From positions 1,302,001 to 1,366,000 of the forward strand of contig CAXHTR010000008.1 of assembly GCA_964019655.1 (NCBI GenBank): a stretch of DNA of 64,000 nt. The letters run 5' to 3'. Source of the DNA: Perkinsela sp. pyNocScin1. Taxonomy: Eukaryota > Euglenozoa > Kinetoplastea > Prokinetoplastida > Perkinselidae. Positions 56,441-64,000 of this stretch are shown here, in pieces. The position numbers and the translations under genes were made by a program. The notes under the pieces are model-generated. The model saw nothing but the letters and a program-made list of their open reading frames with translations. It ran no database searches and was not told the DNA's origin. The stretch's first letter is position 1, and the number at the start of each line of letters is the position of its first letter.

Positions 56441-59400
56441 TCACCCACCCAGCGGAAAGTACGCGTAGGGCGCTGGCATGTTCGGCTTGCGCATGTCCCC
56501 CTTCGCCCGCTTCGACGAGTACGCGTTCTTCGCCTTTGCGAACTGCGGGAACGCCGTCTTCTTGGCGCTCCGCTTCATCGCCGTCTGGCGCTGCTTGTGC
56601 GCGCTGTACAGCTGCCGGAACACCGACGTGACCTGCCCGCTGCTCGTGCCCTTGGCGCCCGCCTGGCCGGCGGCCGCGTCCCGCTGCGCAGCCCCGCGCG
56701 ACCGCTTGCGCGCCGTGCGCTCGCCGAGGTCGTCGTGCGCGTCTGCCTCGTCGTCCTCCATGGCCCGCGCGTCGCGCTTGCCGCGCTTGGCGTCCCGTGG
56801 GGCCGGCCTGGTGGCAGCGACACTCGCAGGCTTTGCAGATTCTTCGCTATTACCATTAAAAATGTGGCGGACCTCAGCAGCGATGCTCGCGCGCGGCACT
56901 GTGAACGACGCGAGCCGCAGCGCCGCGAACTTGGCGGTGCCCGCGGCGAGCGACGGCGGGTACACCCGCCAGTACGTCGCGCCAGCGTCAAAGGCGAACG
57001 AGTGGCTGCCGATGATCGGGAACGCTTCAGAGGTTTCAGAAAACTTTTCAGACATTTCCCTTGAAAGCCCCGCGATGAGGGGCTGCAGGCCGGCGAGCGC
57101 CGCTGTCTCGCGCACGAGGGCCACGAGCTCTTTTTCGAAACGCATGAGCTCGCGGAGCAAGAGGTGGAGGACTGACTTGTTGGCAAAGAGCGAATTTTTA
57201 GGGAAATTGGCACTTTCCAGCGAAACGTCGAGCGTGTCAGCGGCGACGAAGCTGCTGCTCTCCGCCGAATGTTTCAGATAACTTCGGCACACAAAGTCCC
57301 CGCAGGCGCGGACGAAGCGGACGCGCTGGACGCTTTCGAGGCCCTCGAGGCCAAAGTGCGCGATGAGCGAGAGCGCGAGAACTGTACAGAAAAACGTAAT
57401 GACCTCGACGGCGGGACCCGCGGCGCTCTGGAGCGCGAGCATGAGGGGGCTGACCTTTTGCATCAGCGCGTCGACGATGGCCACGGCTTTTTCTTTTGCA
57501 ATGAAATTTATGAGTGTGACGCACAGGTGCGTGAGGCCGGCCATCGAGCCGGCGATCTGGGCGGCATTCGCCTGAAAATCAGCGCCGAAAATGAACTCGA
57601 TCGTTTTCAAGAGTGAACCGCACATCTGCGCGGCGACGGGCGAAATATCTTCGACAGGGGCGATCTTCGCGTACGCTTGAATAGTATAGAGGAGCACAAC
57701 CTGATTCAACTTTTTGGAAAAATTGCCCTCGCGCTGGAGCCCCCGCAGCGATTTGCCAGTGTCGGATTTTCCTGTGCTTGCGCGCAGCGAGTCGAGCACG
57801 CCGCTCTCCAAAGTGCGCAGCGCTTTTTTCTCAAAATTTGGCTGCGCGAGGAAGCGCCGCTTCGCCACGTGCATGCGCGTCAGAATTTTCGTCTCGAGGG
57901 CGCCGCGCGCCTCGTCTGTGTCTTCCTTTAGGAGAAAAAGTGCGCTGAACGCGTTGCAGAGCCGCGGGATAACATTTCTCGCGAGCGATCGGACTGAGTT
58001 CTGCATTGGGTGGTCACTTGACAGTGTACAGCGCGCGATGCACTGCGCGACGGCGTCGCACACAGCAGAGCACATCGCTGGGCTCCGCAGCAAAGCTTTC
58101 TGCGAAATCTCGCGGAAAAAGTCGTCTGCGGCGGGGCTGTGCCGCTCGTGAAACTGACTGCCACGAGCGAAGGCGCCGGCTAACGCCCAAATTTTGTAGA
58201 ATACAGCCCGCATGTCGATCGCCGCGATGCGCAGCCCGTCGGCCGCGGCCTGCTCCTTCTCGTGCATCGCGTAGCACCACCGCGCGATTGGCACGAGTTT
58301 CTCCGTGAATACCTGGGGGTCGTCGTTCGTGAGATAGGCGTCGAAGATGTCGAGGACGTCGTAGTTCTCGGCGCAGAGCTGTGTGTTGGCGTCGCCGCTG
58401 CACAGGGGAAAGACGCTGAGGACGTCGGCCGCAGGCAGGCACTTGACTGCCGCCACCTTGAGGGCCCGCGAGGCCCCGTCGACGGCCTTGGCGACCGCCT
58501 CGTTGTCGAGGGCGGCCATCGTGGCGGTGCTGGCGCTCGCCGCTGCGATTTTCACGATTTGGCTTCGCAGAAACTCGGGGAGCGCCCCGGTGGTGTACTT
58601 CCAGGCGCTGCACATTTCCAAAAATGCAGCGGCGAGCCGGATGGCCGCGAGGATCGTGGCCGTCACCCGGCCGTCGTCCGAGGTGGGCTGGGACGAGAGC
58701 GCCTGGGCCAGCGCCTCGCTGGAGGCGCGAACGCGGTCGGCCATGCGTGCGATGTCGGCTGCGAGTGGGCTCTGGTCCTGGTTTTGCGAAGAGGGCTGGG
58801 CGGCGAACACTTGTAAAACGAACGGCGCGTACAATGACGAGAAAATTGTGCACATTGTGTGGCCGCGCGCGTAGAGTGCGCTGTCTGTAAAGAGCTGCGC
58901 TGTGCCGTCTGCGGCTACTGGCGTGACAGACTCGAAGAGCGGCGCGATGAGCGCGCGGCACGGGAGGCCACAGACAGTATTCTGCGTAAGTTGGCTTGCG
59001 ATAGTCGCTGTGAGCACTGCGGCGTAGGCCGGGAAGATCCGCTGGGTGAACGCCTGTGTGCCGCTGCTGTAGAGCGAGGGGAAGAGTTCGAGAATGAAGG
59101 TGGGCCACCAGTCGGCCGCGGCGTAGGCCGGTACGAGCGCCGCGCAGACGGCGCAGCACGTCTCGAGCACGGCATAGGCGAAGCTGTGCCGAGGTTGTGG
59201 GCGGGCGTCTGGCGAAGACTTTGCAAAAGCCTTTTCCATCTTGGCGTAGACAGTGAACGGCGTCGTCGTGAGCGCGTGGAGGATTTCTCGGGTCGTCACA
59301 GCGTTTTCGGTGAGGAAAGCGGTGACTTCGGCTGATTGCGCTGAGACGACGGCGTGGAATATGGCGAGGAGGGCAGCGAGTGACTGCGCGGTGTCGGCCT

Positions 59401-59632
59401 GCGTGCCCTTCGCCTTCTCCTGGGACTTTTGGCAGAACTCGATGAGGAGGGCGACGGTGTAGGGCAGGGCGGCGGCGAGCGAGGGCTCGCTGCTCTTCTC
59501 GCGGATGGACGCGCGCATGCAGCGCAGGAGCATGCTGGCGGTACGGCTGTCGAGATAGAGCTGGAGCGACTCGCACGGCGCGTGGAGATCACTGGCGAGC
59601 GCTGTGAGCTGGTCGGCCTGGTCGGTTGGCAT
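56441..59632 (-). CDS. RRP12: Ribosome biogenesis factor RRP12-like
   Basis: A 1063-residue alpha-solenoid protein. The clearest evidence is the C-terminal tail: a basic segment (TAMKRSAKKTAFPQ), then YSSKRAKGDMRKPNMPAPYA and a final YFPLGG, matching the RRP12 ending (KKAKGD...DPYAYIPL). Most of the protein is HEAT-like helices rich in Ala and Leu (LLIEFCQKSQEKAKG near 70). An acidic/basic linker (AMEDDEADAHDDLGERTARK) lies near 960-980. RRP12 takes part in export and maturation of both ribosomal subunits. Length is a little under yeast (1228). BOP1 in cluster 2 belongs to the same broad pathway. Confidence 0.82.
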   Translation of the reverse strand: MPTDQADQLTALASDLHAPCESLQLYLDSRTASMLLRCMRASIREKSSEPSLAAALPYTVALLIEFCQKSQEKAKGTQADTAQSLAALLAIFHAVVSAQSAEVTAFLTENAVTTREILHALTTTPFTVYAKMEKAFAKSSPDARPQPRHSFAYAVLETCCAVCAALVPAYAAADWWPTFILELFPSLYSSGTQAFTQRIFPAYAAVLTATIASQLTQNTVCGLPCRALIAPLFESVTPVAADGTAQLFTDSALYARGHTMCTIFSSLYAPFVLQVFAAQPSSQNQDQSPLAADIARMADRVRASSEALAQALSSQPTSDDGRVTATILAAIRLAAAFLEMCSAWKYTTGALPEFLRSQIVKIAAASASTATMAALDNEAVAKAVDGASRALKVAAVKCLPAADVLSVFPLCSGDANTQLCAENYDVLDIFDAYLTNDDPQVFTEKLVPIARWCYAMHEKEQAAADGLRIAAIDMRAVFYKIWALAGAFARGSQFHERHSPAADDFFREISQKALLRSPAMCSAVCDAVAQCIARCTLSSDHPMQNSVRSLARNVIPRLCNAFSALFLLKEDTDEARGALETKILTRMHVAKRRFLAQPNFEKKALRTLESGVLDSLRASTGKSDTGKSLRGLQREGNFSKKLNQVVLLYTIQAYAKIAPVEDISPVAAQMCGSLLKTIEFIFGADFQANAAQIAGSMAGLTHLCVTLINFIAKEKAVAIVDALMQKVSPLMLALQSAAGPAVEVITFFCTVLALSLIAHFGLEGLESVQRVRFVRACGDFVCRSYLKHSAESSSFVAADTLDVSLESANFPKNSLFANKSVLHLLLRELMRFEKELVALVRETAALAGLQPLIAGLSREMSEKFSETSEAFPIIGSHSFAFDAGATYWRVYPPSLAAGTAKFAALRLASFTVPRASIAAEVRHIFNGNSEESAKPASVAATRPAPRDAKRGKRDARAMEDDEADAHDDLGERTARKRSRGAAQRDAAAGQAGAKGTSSGQVTSVFRQLYSAHKQRQTAMKRSAKKTAFPQFAKAKNAYSSKRAKGDMRKPNMPAPYAYFPLGG

Positions 59633-60246
59633 GATGAGGATAGAACAGTGAAAGGAAGGGGGAAATTAATGAAGTAGGTGAAGGTTATCGGGAATAAAGG
59701 CTCTGCAAAAATAATTTACTTGATGACAAGGCACGGAGTGGGCTGACGAGGCTGATAAAGACGACACTGAAAAAATATTGCGCTGGATGTTTGAAAGAGA
59801 CCAATTATGCAAATGTGCAAAATATGCCTTTCGAGTCTCGATTCTTACGAGTAATACTTTATTCTGCATGAGGGAGAACACTCAGCGTACATGATTTATC
59901 ACCAGAAAAGATGGGTTGCTCGATCATCATCCGATCCCCTCGAGCACAGTACGTGCAACATAAGGTGAGCTTAGTGTCTTGTCTTTGATAGCAAGCTTAT
60001 CCATGAAAGCCTCTTGGCACTCAGCCTCTATCTCTTAAGCACAACTGCAGAACTTGGAGCAATTTAAGAAATCCCCACTTACGCACTCAGGCCATTCTAC
60101 TTACTATAGTGATGCAAAAAAACTTACACAGCATTTATTTTCACAAGCCATTCACCCACACCCCCACTGCCGGGGTTATGCATAATTTGGCCAGGCCGAT
60201 ATCATCAAGTACGGATTAACATATACAGGGCACGCTCGCTCGCGCT
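59633..60246. other. Intergenic, no gene seen
   Basis: AT-rich spacer between CRK3 and RRP12. Confidence 0.5.
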
Positions 60247-61170
60247 CTAGAGCCGGATGTCGTCGAAGAACGCGTGGGTGAGTGCCTGCTTGGCGGAGAT
60301 GCGCTCGAGCGGCTCGTAGCGCAGCATCTTCTCGAGGAGGTCGATGCCGAGCGGCGGCATGTCGGGGACGATCTCGGCCATCGGCCGCTTCTCCCACTTC
60401 GGGAAGACGCCCTTGAAGTCGGGCAGCGCGGAGACGCCCTCCCACTCGCGCTCGCTGGGCGTGCCGAGGACGCGGAATATCTCGTAGAGCTGGCCGATCT
60501 CGCTGTCGCCGCGAAATAAAACTTTTTGGCGCATGAGCTCGGCGAGGATGCACCCGACGCTCCAGATGTCAACGGCCGGGCAGTAGTGCTTCTCGCCGAG
60601 GAGGATCTCGGGCGCGCGGTACCACAGCGTGACGACCTCGTGCGTGAAAGTGCTCGTCGGGATCTGGAACGCGCGGGCGAGGCCGAAGTCCGCGAGCTTG
60701 AGGTGGTTGTCGGCTGTCAGCAGAATGTTCGCGGGCTTGAGGTCGCGGTGGATGACGCGGTTTGAGTGGCAGTAGGCGAGGCCGTCGAGCATCTGGTACA
60801 TGAGGCGCTTGCGGAGCGCCGGCGTGAGGGCCGAGAGGTGGCGCTCGATGACCTGCTTCATGTCGCGCTCGACGTACTCGAAGACGAGAAAGAGCTTCGA
60901 GTCCTGGACGCAGATGACGTCGCGCAGCGCGACGACGTTCGGGTGGTTGAGCTCCTGCAGGATGGAGACCTCGCGGAGCGCTGTTTGGGGGATGCCGTCG
61001 TCGCTGTAGTCGAGCCGGATCTTCTTGAGCGCGACGATCTCGCCGGTGCCGCGGTCGACGGCGCGGTACACGACGCCGTAGGTGCCCTCGCCGAGAACCT
61101 CCATGGTCTGGAAGCGGTCGCTGATTTCGGTCGGGCTCACAGCGCCAATAGTCGCAGCAGTGCTAGGCAT
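60247..61170 (-). CDS. CRK3: Cdc2-related kinase CRK3-like
   Basis: A 307-residue cyclin-dependent kinase. Visible are the glycine loop GEGTYGVVY with Thr30/Tyr31, the inhibitory sites of CDK1; ATP lysine Lys49; cyclin-binding helix PQTALRE (61-67); HRDLKPAN (141-148); DFG (161-163); and activation-loop Thr176 in FTHEVVTLWYRAPE. PQTALRE, the GEKHYCPAVDIWSVGC segment and VLFRGDSEIGQLYEIF closely match trypanosomatid CRK3 (from memory), the mitotic CDK of that group. A 16-residue N-terminal extension precedes the kinase domain, as in CRK3. All catalytic residues are intact. Confidence 0.92.
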   Translation of the reverse strand: MPSTAATIGAVSPTEISDRFQTMEVLGEGTYGVVYRAVDRGTGEIVALKKIRLDYSDDGIPQTALREVSILQELNHPNVVALRDVICVQDSKLFLVFEYVERDMKQVIERHLSALTPALRKRLMYQMLDGLAYCHSNRVIHRDLKPANILLTADNHLKLADFGLARAFQIPTSTFTHEVVTLWYRAPEILLGEKHYCPAVDIWSVGCILAELMRQKVLFRGDSEIGQLYEIFRVLGTPSEREWEGVSALPDFKGVFPKWEKRPMAEIVPDMPPLGIDLLEKMLRYEPLERISAKQALTHAFFDDIRL

Positions 61171-61482
61171 TGGAGAGTAAGAGAATGGTAAAAGGAGATA
61201 GATTTATGATGAAAGATACTGCGAGAGAGCGTAGAAGTGAATACTAGAGAAATTACTATGAAAATTGCGCTTTGATGGACAAATAGCTGCGCACTATGAT
61301 TTCGAGTGACCCCTTCGGTATTGAATAGCGATATATCGTCCACGCGTGTCTGTGTTACATTCAGCCAAATTGTTGTTCTTCACCAATTGATCGCTCAGAA
61401 TTGAGTTATGTGCATAACTTAAGCCATTCGATTACTTCTGCGTTTATCCTTCCCAAGTCTATCTTCTTGAGATGACATCGAT
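61171..61482. other. Intergenic, no gene seen
   Basis: AT-rich spacer between CRK3 and the alkyltransferase. A pyrimidine-rich tract with the acceptor CTCTCGCAG lies about 55 bases before the CRK3 ATG. Confidence 0.5.
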
Positions 61483-61911
61483 CTACAAACGAAATGTACA
61501 CATGGACTGCACATGCACGCGCTGGTTTTTCTCAAACTTGACACCTTCGTTTTCCAGAAGCGCGCGCTTACGCGCCAGCGCGTCGTCCGCCCTCGACCCG
61601 CCGTAGCCGTGCAGGCTCCGCGTCGCGCATACAACTCGATGGCAGGGCACGTCCGGGCTGAAGGGGTTCCGGCGCAGCGCCTGGCCGACTGCCCGCGGGC
61701 TTTTTAAGCCCAGCACCCGCGCGATGTCGGCGTAGGTCGTGACGAGCGACTTGGGAACGGCGCGGCACACCGCCCACACGCGAAGCCGAAAGGGCGTGAC
61801 CTGCGCTTTTTTTGACTCCGGAAGAGAATCGGTCTGTCTGCTGAGGTAGGCGGCTGTCTTGGCGAGGTCCTTTTTCGTCAGCGGCACAATCTGTACAGAT
61901 TCTAGTGTCAT
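61483..61911 (-). CDS. O6-alkylguanine-DNA alkyltransferase, short form
   Basis: A 142-residue protein with the catalytic domain of MGMT/Ogt: TTYADIARVLGLKSPRAVGQ contains the helix-turn-helix with its DNA-flipping arginine, RRNPF is the Asn hinge, and VPCHRVV holds the acceptor Cys90. LHGYGG and ARKRALLENEGV follow, as usual. Family members transfer alkyl groups from guanine O6 to the cysteine, a single-use repair. The N-terminal domain of typical MGMT is largely missing, leaving ~40 residues. The cysteine is present, so this is not an alkyltransferase-like protein of the W/A-x-HR kind. Confidence 0.9.
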   Translation of the reverse strand: MTLESVQIVPLTKKDLAKTAAYLSRQTDSLPESKKAQVTPFRLRVWAVCRAVPKSLVTTYADIARVLGLKSPRAVGQALRRNPFSPDVPCHRVVCATRSLHGYGGSRADDALARKRALLENEGVKFEKNQRVHVQSMCTFRL

Positions 61912-62238
61912 TCTTTCAATAAAAGTTTCAATGGCAAAAATAAATAGAATTGATGCAGCTGCTTAGATGGGGATGTTCACTAATACAAAAAAACTTCTGG
62001 GAAGACTTATAACTTCTATTGCATAGTCATTGGCCAGACACTCGTTCACATCCTGTTTCGGCCTATGAGCACCCAGAATACATCCCTATCACCATTTTAA
62101 AGTGAATTAATTCTCCCACAACTTCAAAATACGTATTATTCCGTTCCCAATCTCTTCCGACCACTTCACTAAATATATGGCCCTGCAAAAAATAGAAGCA
62201 GATCTCCGGAAGAAAACGTTATCAAATAAATTCTACAC
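61912..62238. other. Intergenic, no gene seen
   Basis: AT-rich spacer between the alkyltransferase and SUB2 genes. Confidence 0.5.
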
Positions 62239-63552
62239 TTACTCGTTCATGTACTTACTCTTGTCGAGCGCCGAGAGCTCGCTGAGCTCGGACATGTGAA
62301 TCTCGAAGCGCGCCTGGACGTCGGCGAGGACGTCCCCGTCGACGTACTCCTTCTTCTGGGCCGACGAGCGCTTCTCGTCGTTGACGAAGCAGATAGTCAG
62401 GCCCTTGTTGCCGAAGCGGCCCGCGCGGCCGACGCGGTGGAGGTACGTGTCGGCGTCCGTCGCCATGTCGTACTGGATGACAAGATTAATATGATTGATG
62501 TCGATGCCGCGCCCGAAGAGGTCCGTCGCGACGAGGATCTTGGAGTTCTGGCTCTTGCACTCGTCGTACGTCTTCAAGCGCTCCTGCTGCGTCATCTGCG
62601 AGTGGACCGCGACGGACGGGAACTTGCACTTCTTGAGCAGCGCGTTGAGCGCCTCGCAGCGCATGACGGAGTTGACGAAGATGATGCACTGGTGGAAGTC
62701 GATCGTGTCGAGGATCTCGACGAGCTTCTTCGATTTGTCCTTCTCGGCGACCGTGATGTAGTGCTGGACGAGGCCGTGGAGCGTGAGCTTCGACTGCTGG
62801 TCGACGTAAATCTCGAGCGGGTTGTTCATGAACGTCTTGGCCAAGTTGCGCATCTCCTCGCTCATCGTCGCGGAGAACATGAGCACCTGCTTCGTCTTCG
62901 GCGCGTGGCGGAAGATGGCCTGGACGTCGCGGCGCATGTCGAGCGCCTCGAGGCAGCGGTCGAACTCGTCGACGACGAAGTGCTTGAGGCCGGCGAGGGA
63001 AATCGTTTTATCATTGAGAAGGGCCAGCGTGCGGCCGGGCGTGCCGACGACGATCGCGGGGACCTTGGCGGGGTCCGCGAAGTGCGCCTTGCACTCCTCG
63101 GCGGGGATGCCGCCGAAGACGACGCACGTCGTCGCGTACGGCAGCGCGCGGTTGAAGCGCTGGAACTCGCGGTCGATCTGGTACGCGAGCTCGCGCGTGT
63201 GCACGATGACGAGCGACTGGACGGCCCGCGGCTGGTCGGGCAGCGGCTTGTCGATCGAGTCGAGCAGCGCAAAGACGAACACGGCCGTCTTGCCCATGCC
63301 GGACTTGGCCTGCGCGAGGATGTCGTTGCCGAGGAGCGCCTGGGGGAGCGCCTTGTGCTGGACCTCGCTGGGGTGCTCAAAGCCGTTCTCGGCGATGGCG
63401 CGCATGATCTCGGGCTTGAGGCAGAAGTCCTTGAAGCCGCCGAGCGCGACGGCGTAGGCCTGCGGCTGCACGACGGGCACCGCCTCGACCGGCTGGTCGA
63501 TGGTGATCTGCTTGTCGTCGTCGAAGTCTTCAAGAGGGACGAGCTTGGACAT
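62239..63552 (-). CDS. SUB2: DEAD-box RNA helicase SUB2/UAP56 (DDX39)
   Basis: A 437-residue helicase starting MSKLVPLED; an in-frame ATG 33 bases upstream would add 11 residues. Motifs in order: Q-motif region GFEHPSEVQHKALP, motif I AKSGMGKT, Ia HTRELAYQI, Ib TPGRT, motif II DEFD, motif III SAT, and motif VI HRVGRAGRFG. AKSGMGKT and the QHYITVAEKDKSKKL segment separate UAP56 from eIF4A. UAP56 works in spliceosome assembly and mRNA export. The usual family motif II is DECD; here it is DEFD. Length is typical (~430). Confidence 0.94.
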   Translation of the reverse strand: MSKLVPLEDFDDDKQITIDQPVEAVPVVQPQAYAVALGGFKDFCLKPEIMRAIAENGFEHPSEVQHKALPQALLGNDILAQAKSGMGKTAVFVFALLDSIDKPLPDQPRAVQSLVIVHTRELAYQIDREFQRFNRALPYATTCVVFGGIPAEECKAHFADPAKVPAIVVGTPGRTLALLNDKTISLAGLKHFVVDEFDRCLEALDMRRDVQAIFRHAPKTKQVLMFSATMSEEMRNLAKTFMNNPLEIYVDQQSKLTLHGLVQHYITVAEKDKSKKLVEILDTIDFHQCIIFVNSVMRCEALNALLKKCKFPSVAVHSQMTQQERLKTYDECKSQNSKILVATDLFGRGIDINHINLVIQYDMATDADTYLHRVGRAGRFGNKGLTICFVNDEKRSSAQKKEYVDGDVLADVQARFEIHMSELSELSALDKSKYMNE

Positions 63553-63650
63553 TGTGAGCGTGGAAAGATGAGGAGAAGGAAACATATGGGGAGCACAAGG
63601 GCAACTTCTCGGAAAAAGAATTATAAAAGCTCATTCATTATTGCGTTTAT

Positions 63651-64000
63651 TTAGATCTTGTCGACCTGGCGGAGGCGGGCGTTCGGGCGTGTGACCTTGA
63701 TGTCGAGCTCCTTGGCGCGCTGGACGATCTCCTTGCGCTTCTTCGCGCCGACGGCGGCCGAGATCTCGGCAGCGTACTTGCGGTTCTGCATGATGAGGGC
63801 GTTGAGCTCGCCGGGGTTGCGGACGATGAAGCGCTTGAAGCCGTCCGGGCAGACGTGCTTGGTCTTCTTGCAGCTGCCGTAGCCGATGCGCGGGTCGAGC
63901 GGGACGCCCTTGAAGTGGCGGCGGACGTTGGAGTCGATACCGCGGGGGCGTCTCCAGCCGGTCTTCGCGAGGCGGTTGAAGCGGTCGGCGTGTGCGCGGA
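63651..64000 (-). CDS. RPL32: 60S ribosomal protein eL32, 5' partial
   Basis: The last ~116 residues of eL32; the start lies beyond the right edge. Diagnostic stretches are [51 protein letters not shown] and [18 protein letters not shown]. It ends RLRQVDKI. Codon bias is extreme, as for eL18. It is the most upstream visible gene of the minus-strand cluster, about 100 bp before SUB2. Confidence 0.96.
   Translation of the reverse strand, partial: RAHADRFNRLAKTGWRRPRGIDSNVRRHFKGVPLDPRIGYGSCKKTKHVCPDGFKRFIVRNPGELNALIMQNRKYAAEISAAVGAKKRKEIVQRAKELDIKVTRPNARLRQVDKI

Noticed and set aside
62296-63654. 452-codon plus-strand frame opposite SUB2
   Set aside because: Same shadow effect; the helicase frame carries all conserved motifs.
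1-64000. CRISPR arrays, bacterial operons or insertion sequences
   Set aside because: No spaced short repeats of CRISPR type were seen, and all conserved genes are eukaryotic.

Overview
The window reads as nuclear DNA of a euglenozoan protist with kinetoplastid-type organisation. Genes lie in four long one-strand clusters: plus from the left edge to about 12.5 kb, minus from about 31.9 back to 14.1 kb, plus from 32.5 to 46.8 kb, and minus from the right edge back to 47.4 kb. Coding sequences show no convincing cis-introns. Two copies of a sequence very like the euglenozoan spliced-leader exon and its donor site lie near 13.2 and 13.6 kb. A U2 snRNA gene sits among tRNA genes. Several proteins carry euglenozoan-type signatures, judged from memory of the families: a CRK3-like kinase with the helix PQTALRE, a RIM1-like mitochondrial SSB, a histone H4 beginning [12 protein letters not shown], and the GLRFQ segment of histone H3. 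Histone H3 is nevertheless closer to canonical H3 than trypanosomatid H3 is, so an early-branching kinetoplastid or a diplonemid relative fits best. I cannot name the species.

Cluster 1 (plus, 1-12543): DOT1-like methyltransferase (cut by the edge), UCH37-type deubiquitinase, HMG-box-like protein, UGGT, amino-acid transporter, one LRR protein and two orphan genes. The convergent gap 12544-14103 holds the two spliced-leader-like sequences, each preceded by an oppositely oriented tRNA-like A/B-box pair. Cluster 2 (minus, 31946-14104) runs importin-7/8, a RanBP2-type zinc-finger protein, eL18, a choline-transporter-like protein, BOP1, an eEF1B N-domain protein, H3, H4, a 2.2 kb stretch with a diverged 200 bp repeat, and two LRR genes. 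The divergent gap 31947-32539 carries a short hAT-like element with an 8 bp target duplication.

Cluster 3 (plus, 32540-46807): PUS3 interrupted by a 1128 bp inverted-repeat element, CIA2, an NYN-like mitochondrial protein, an RNA-gene cluster (two tRNA-Thr, U2, tRNA-Leu, tRNA-Phe, a probable structured RNA), RIM1, DIM1, then LRR genes, a coiled-coil protein and an intracellular LRR protein. The convergent gap 46808-47432 is followed by cluster 4 (minus): eL32 (cut by the edge), SUB2/UAP56, an alkylguanine-DNA alkyltransferase, CRK3, RRP12 and seven tandem LRR genes.

The conserved genes serve chromatin, ribosome assembly, splicing, ER quality control and the cell cycle. The twelve secreted-type LRR genes all sit at the downstream ends of clusters, around the two convergent gaps. 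Starts were chosen at ATG codons; several longer open frames begin with non-ATG codons and were trimmed.
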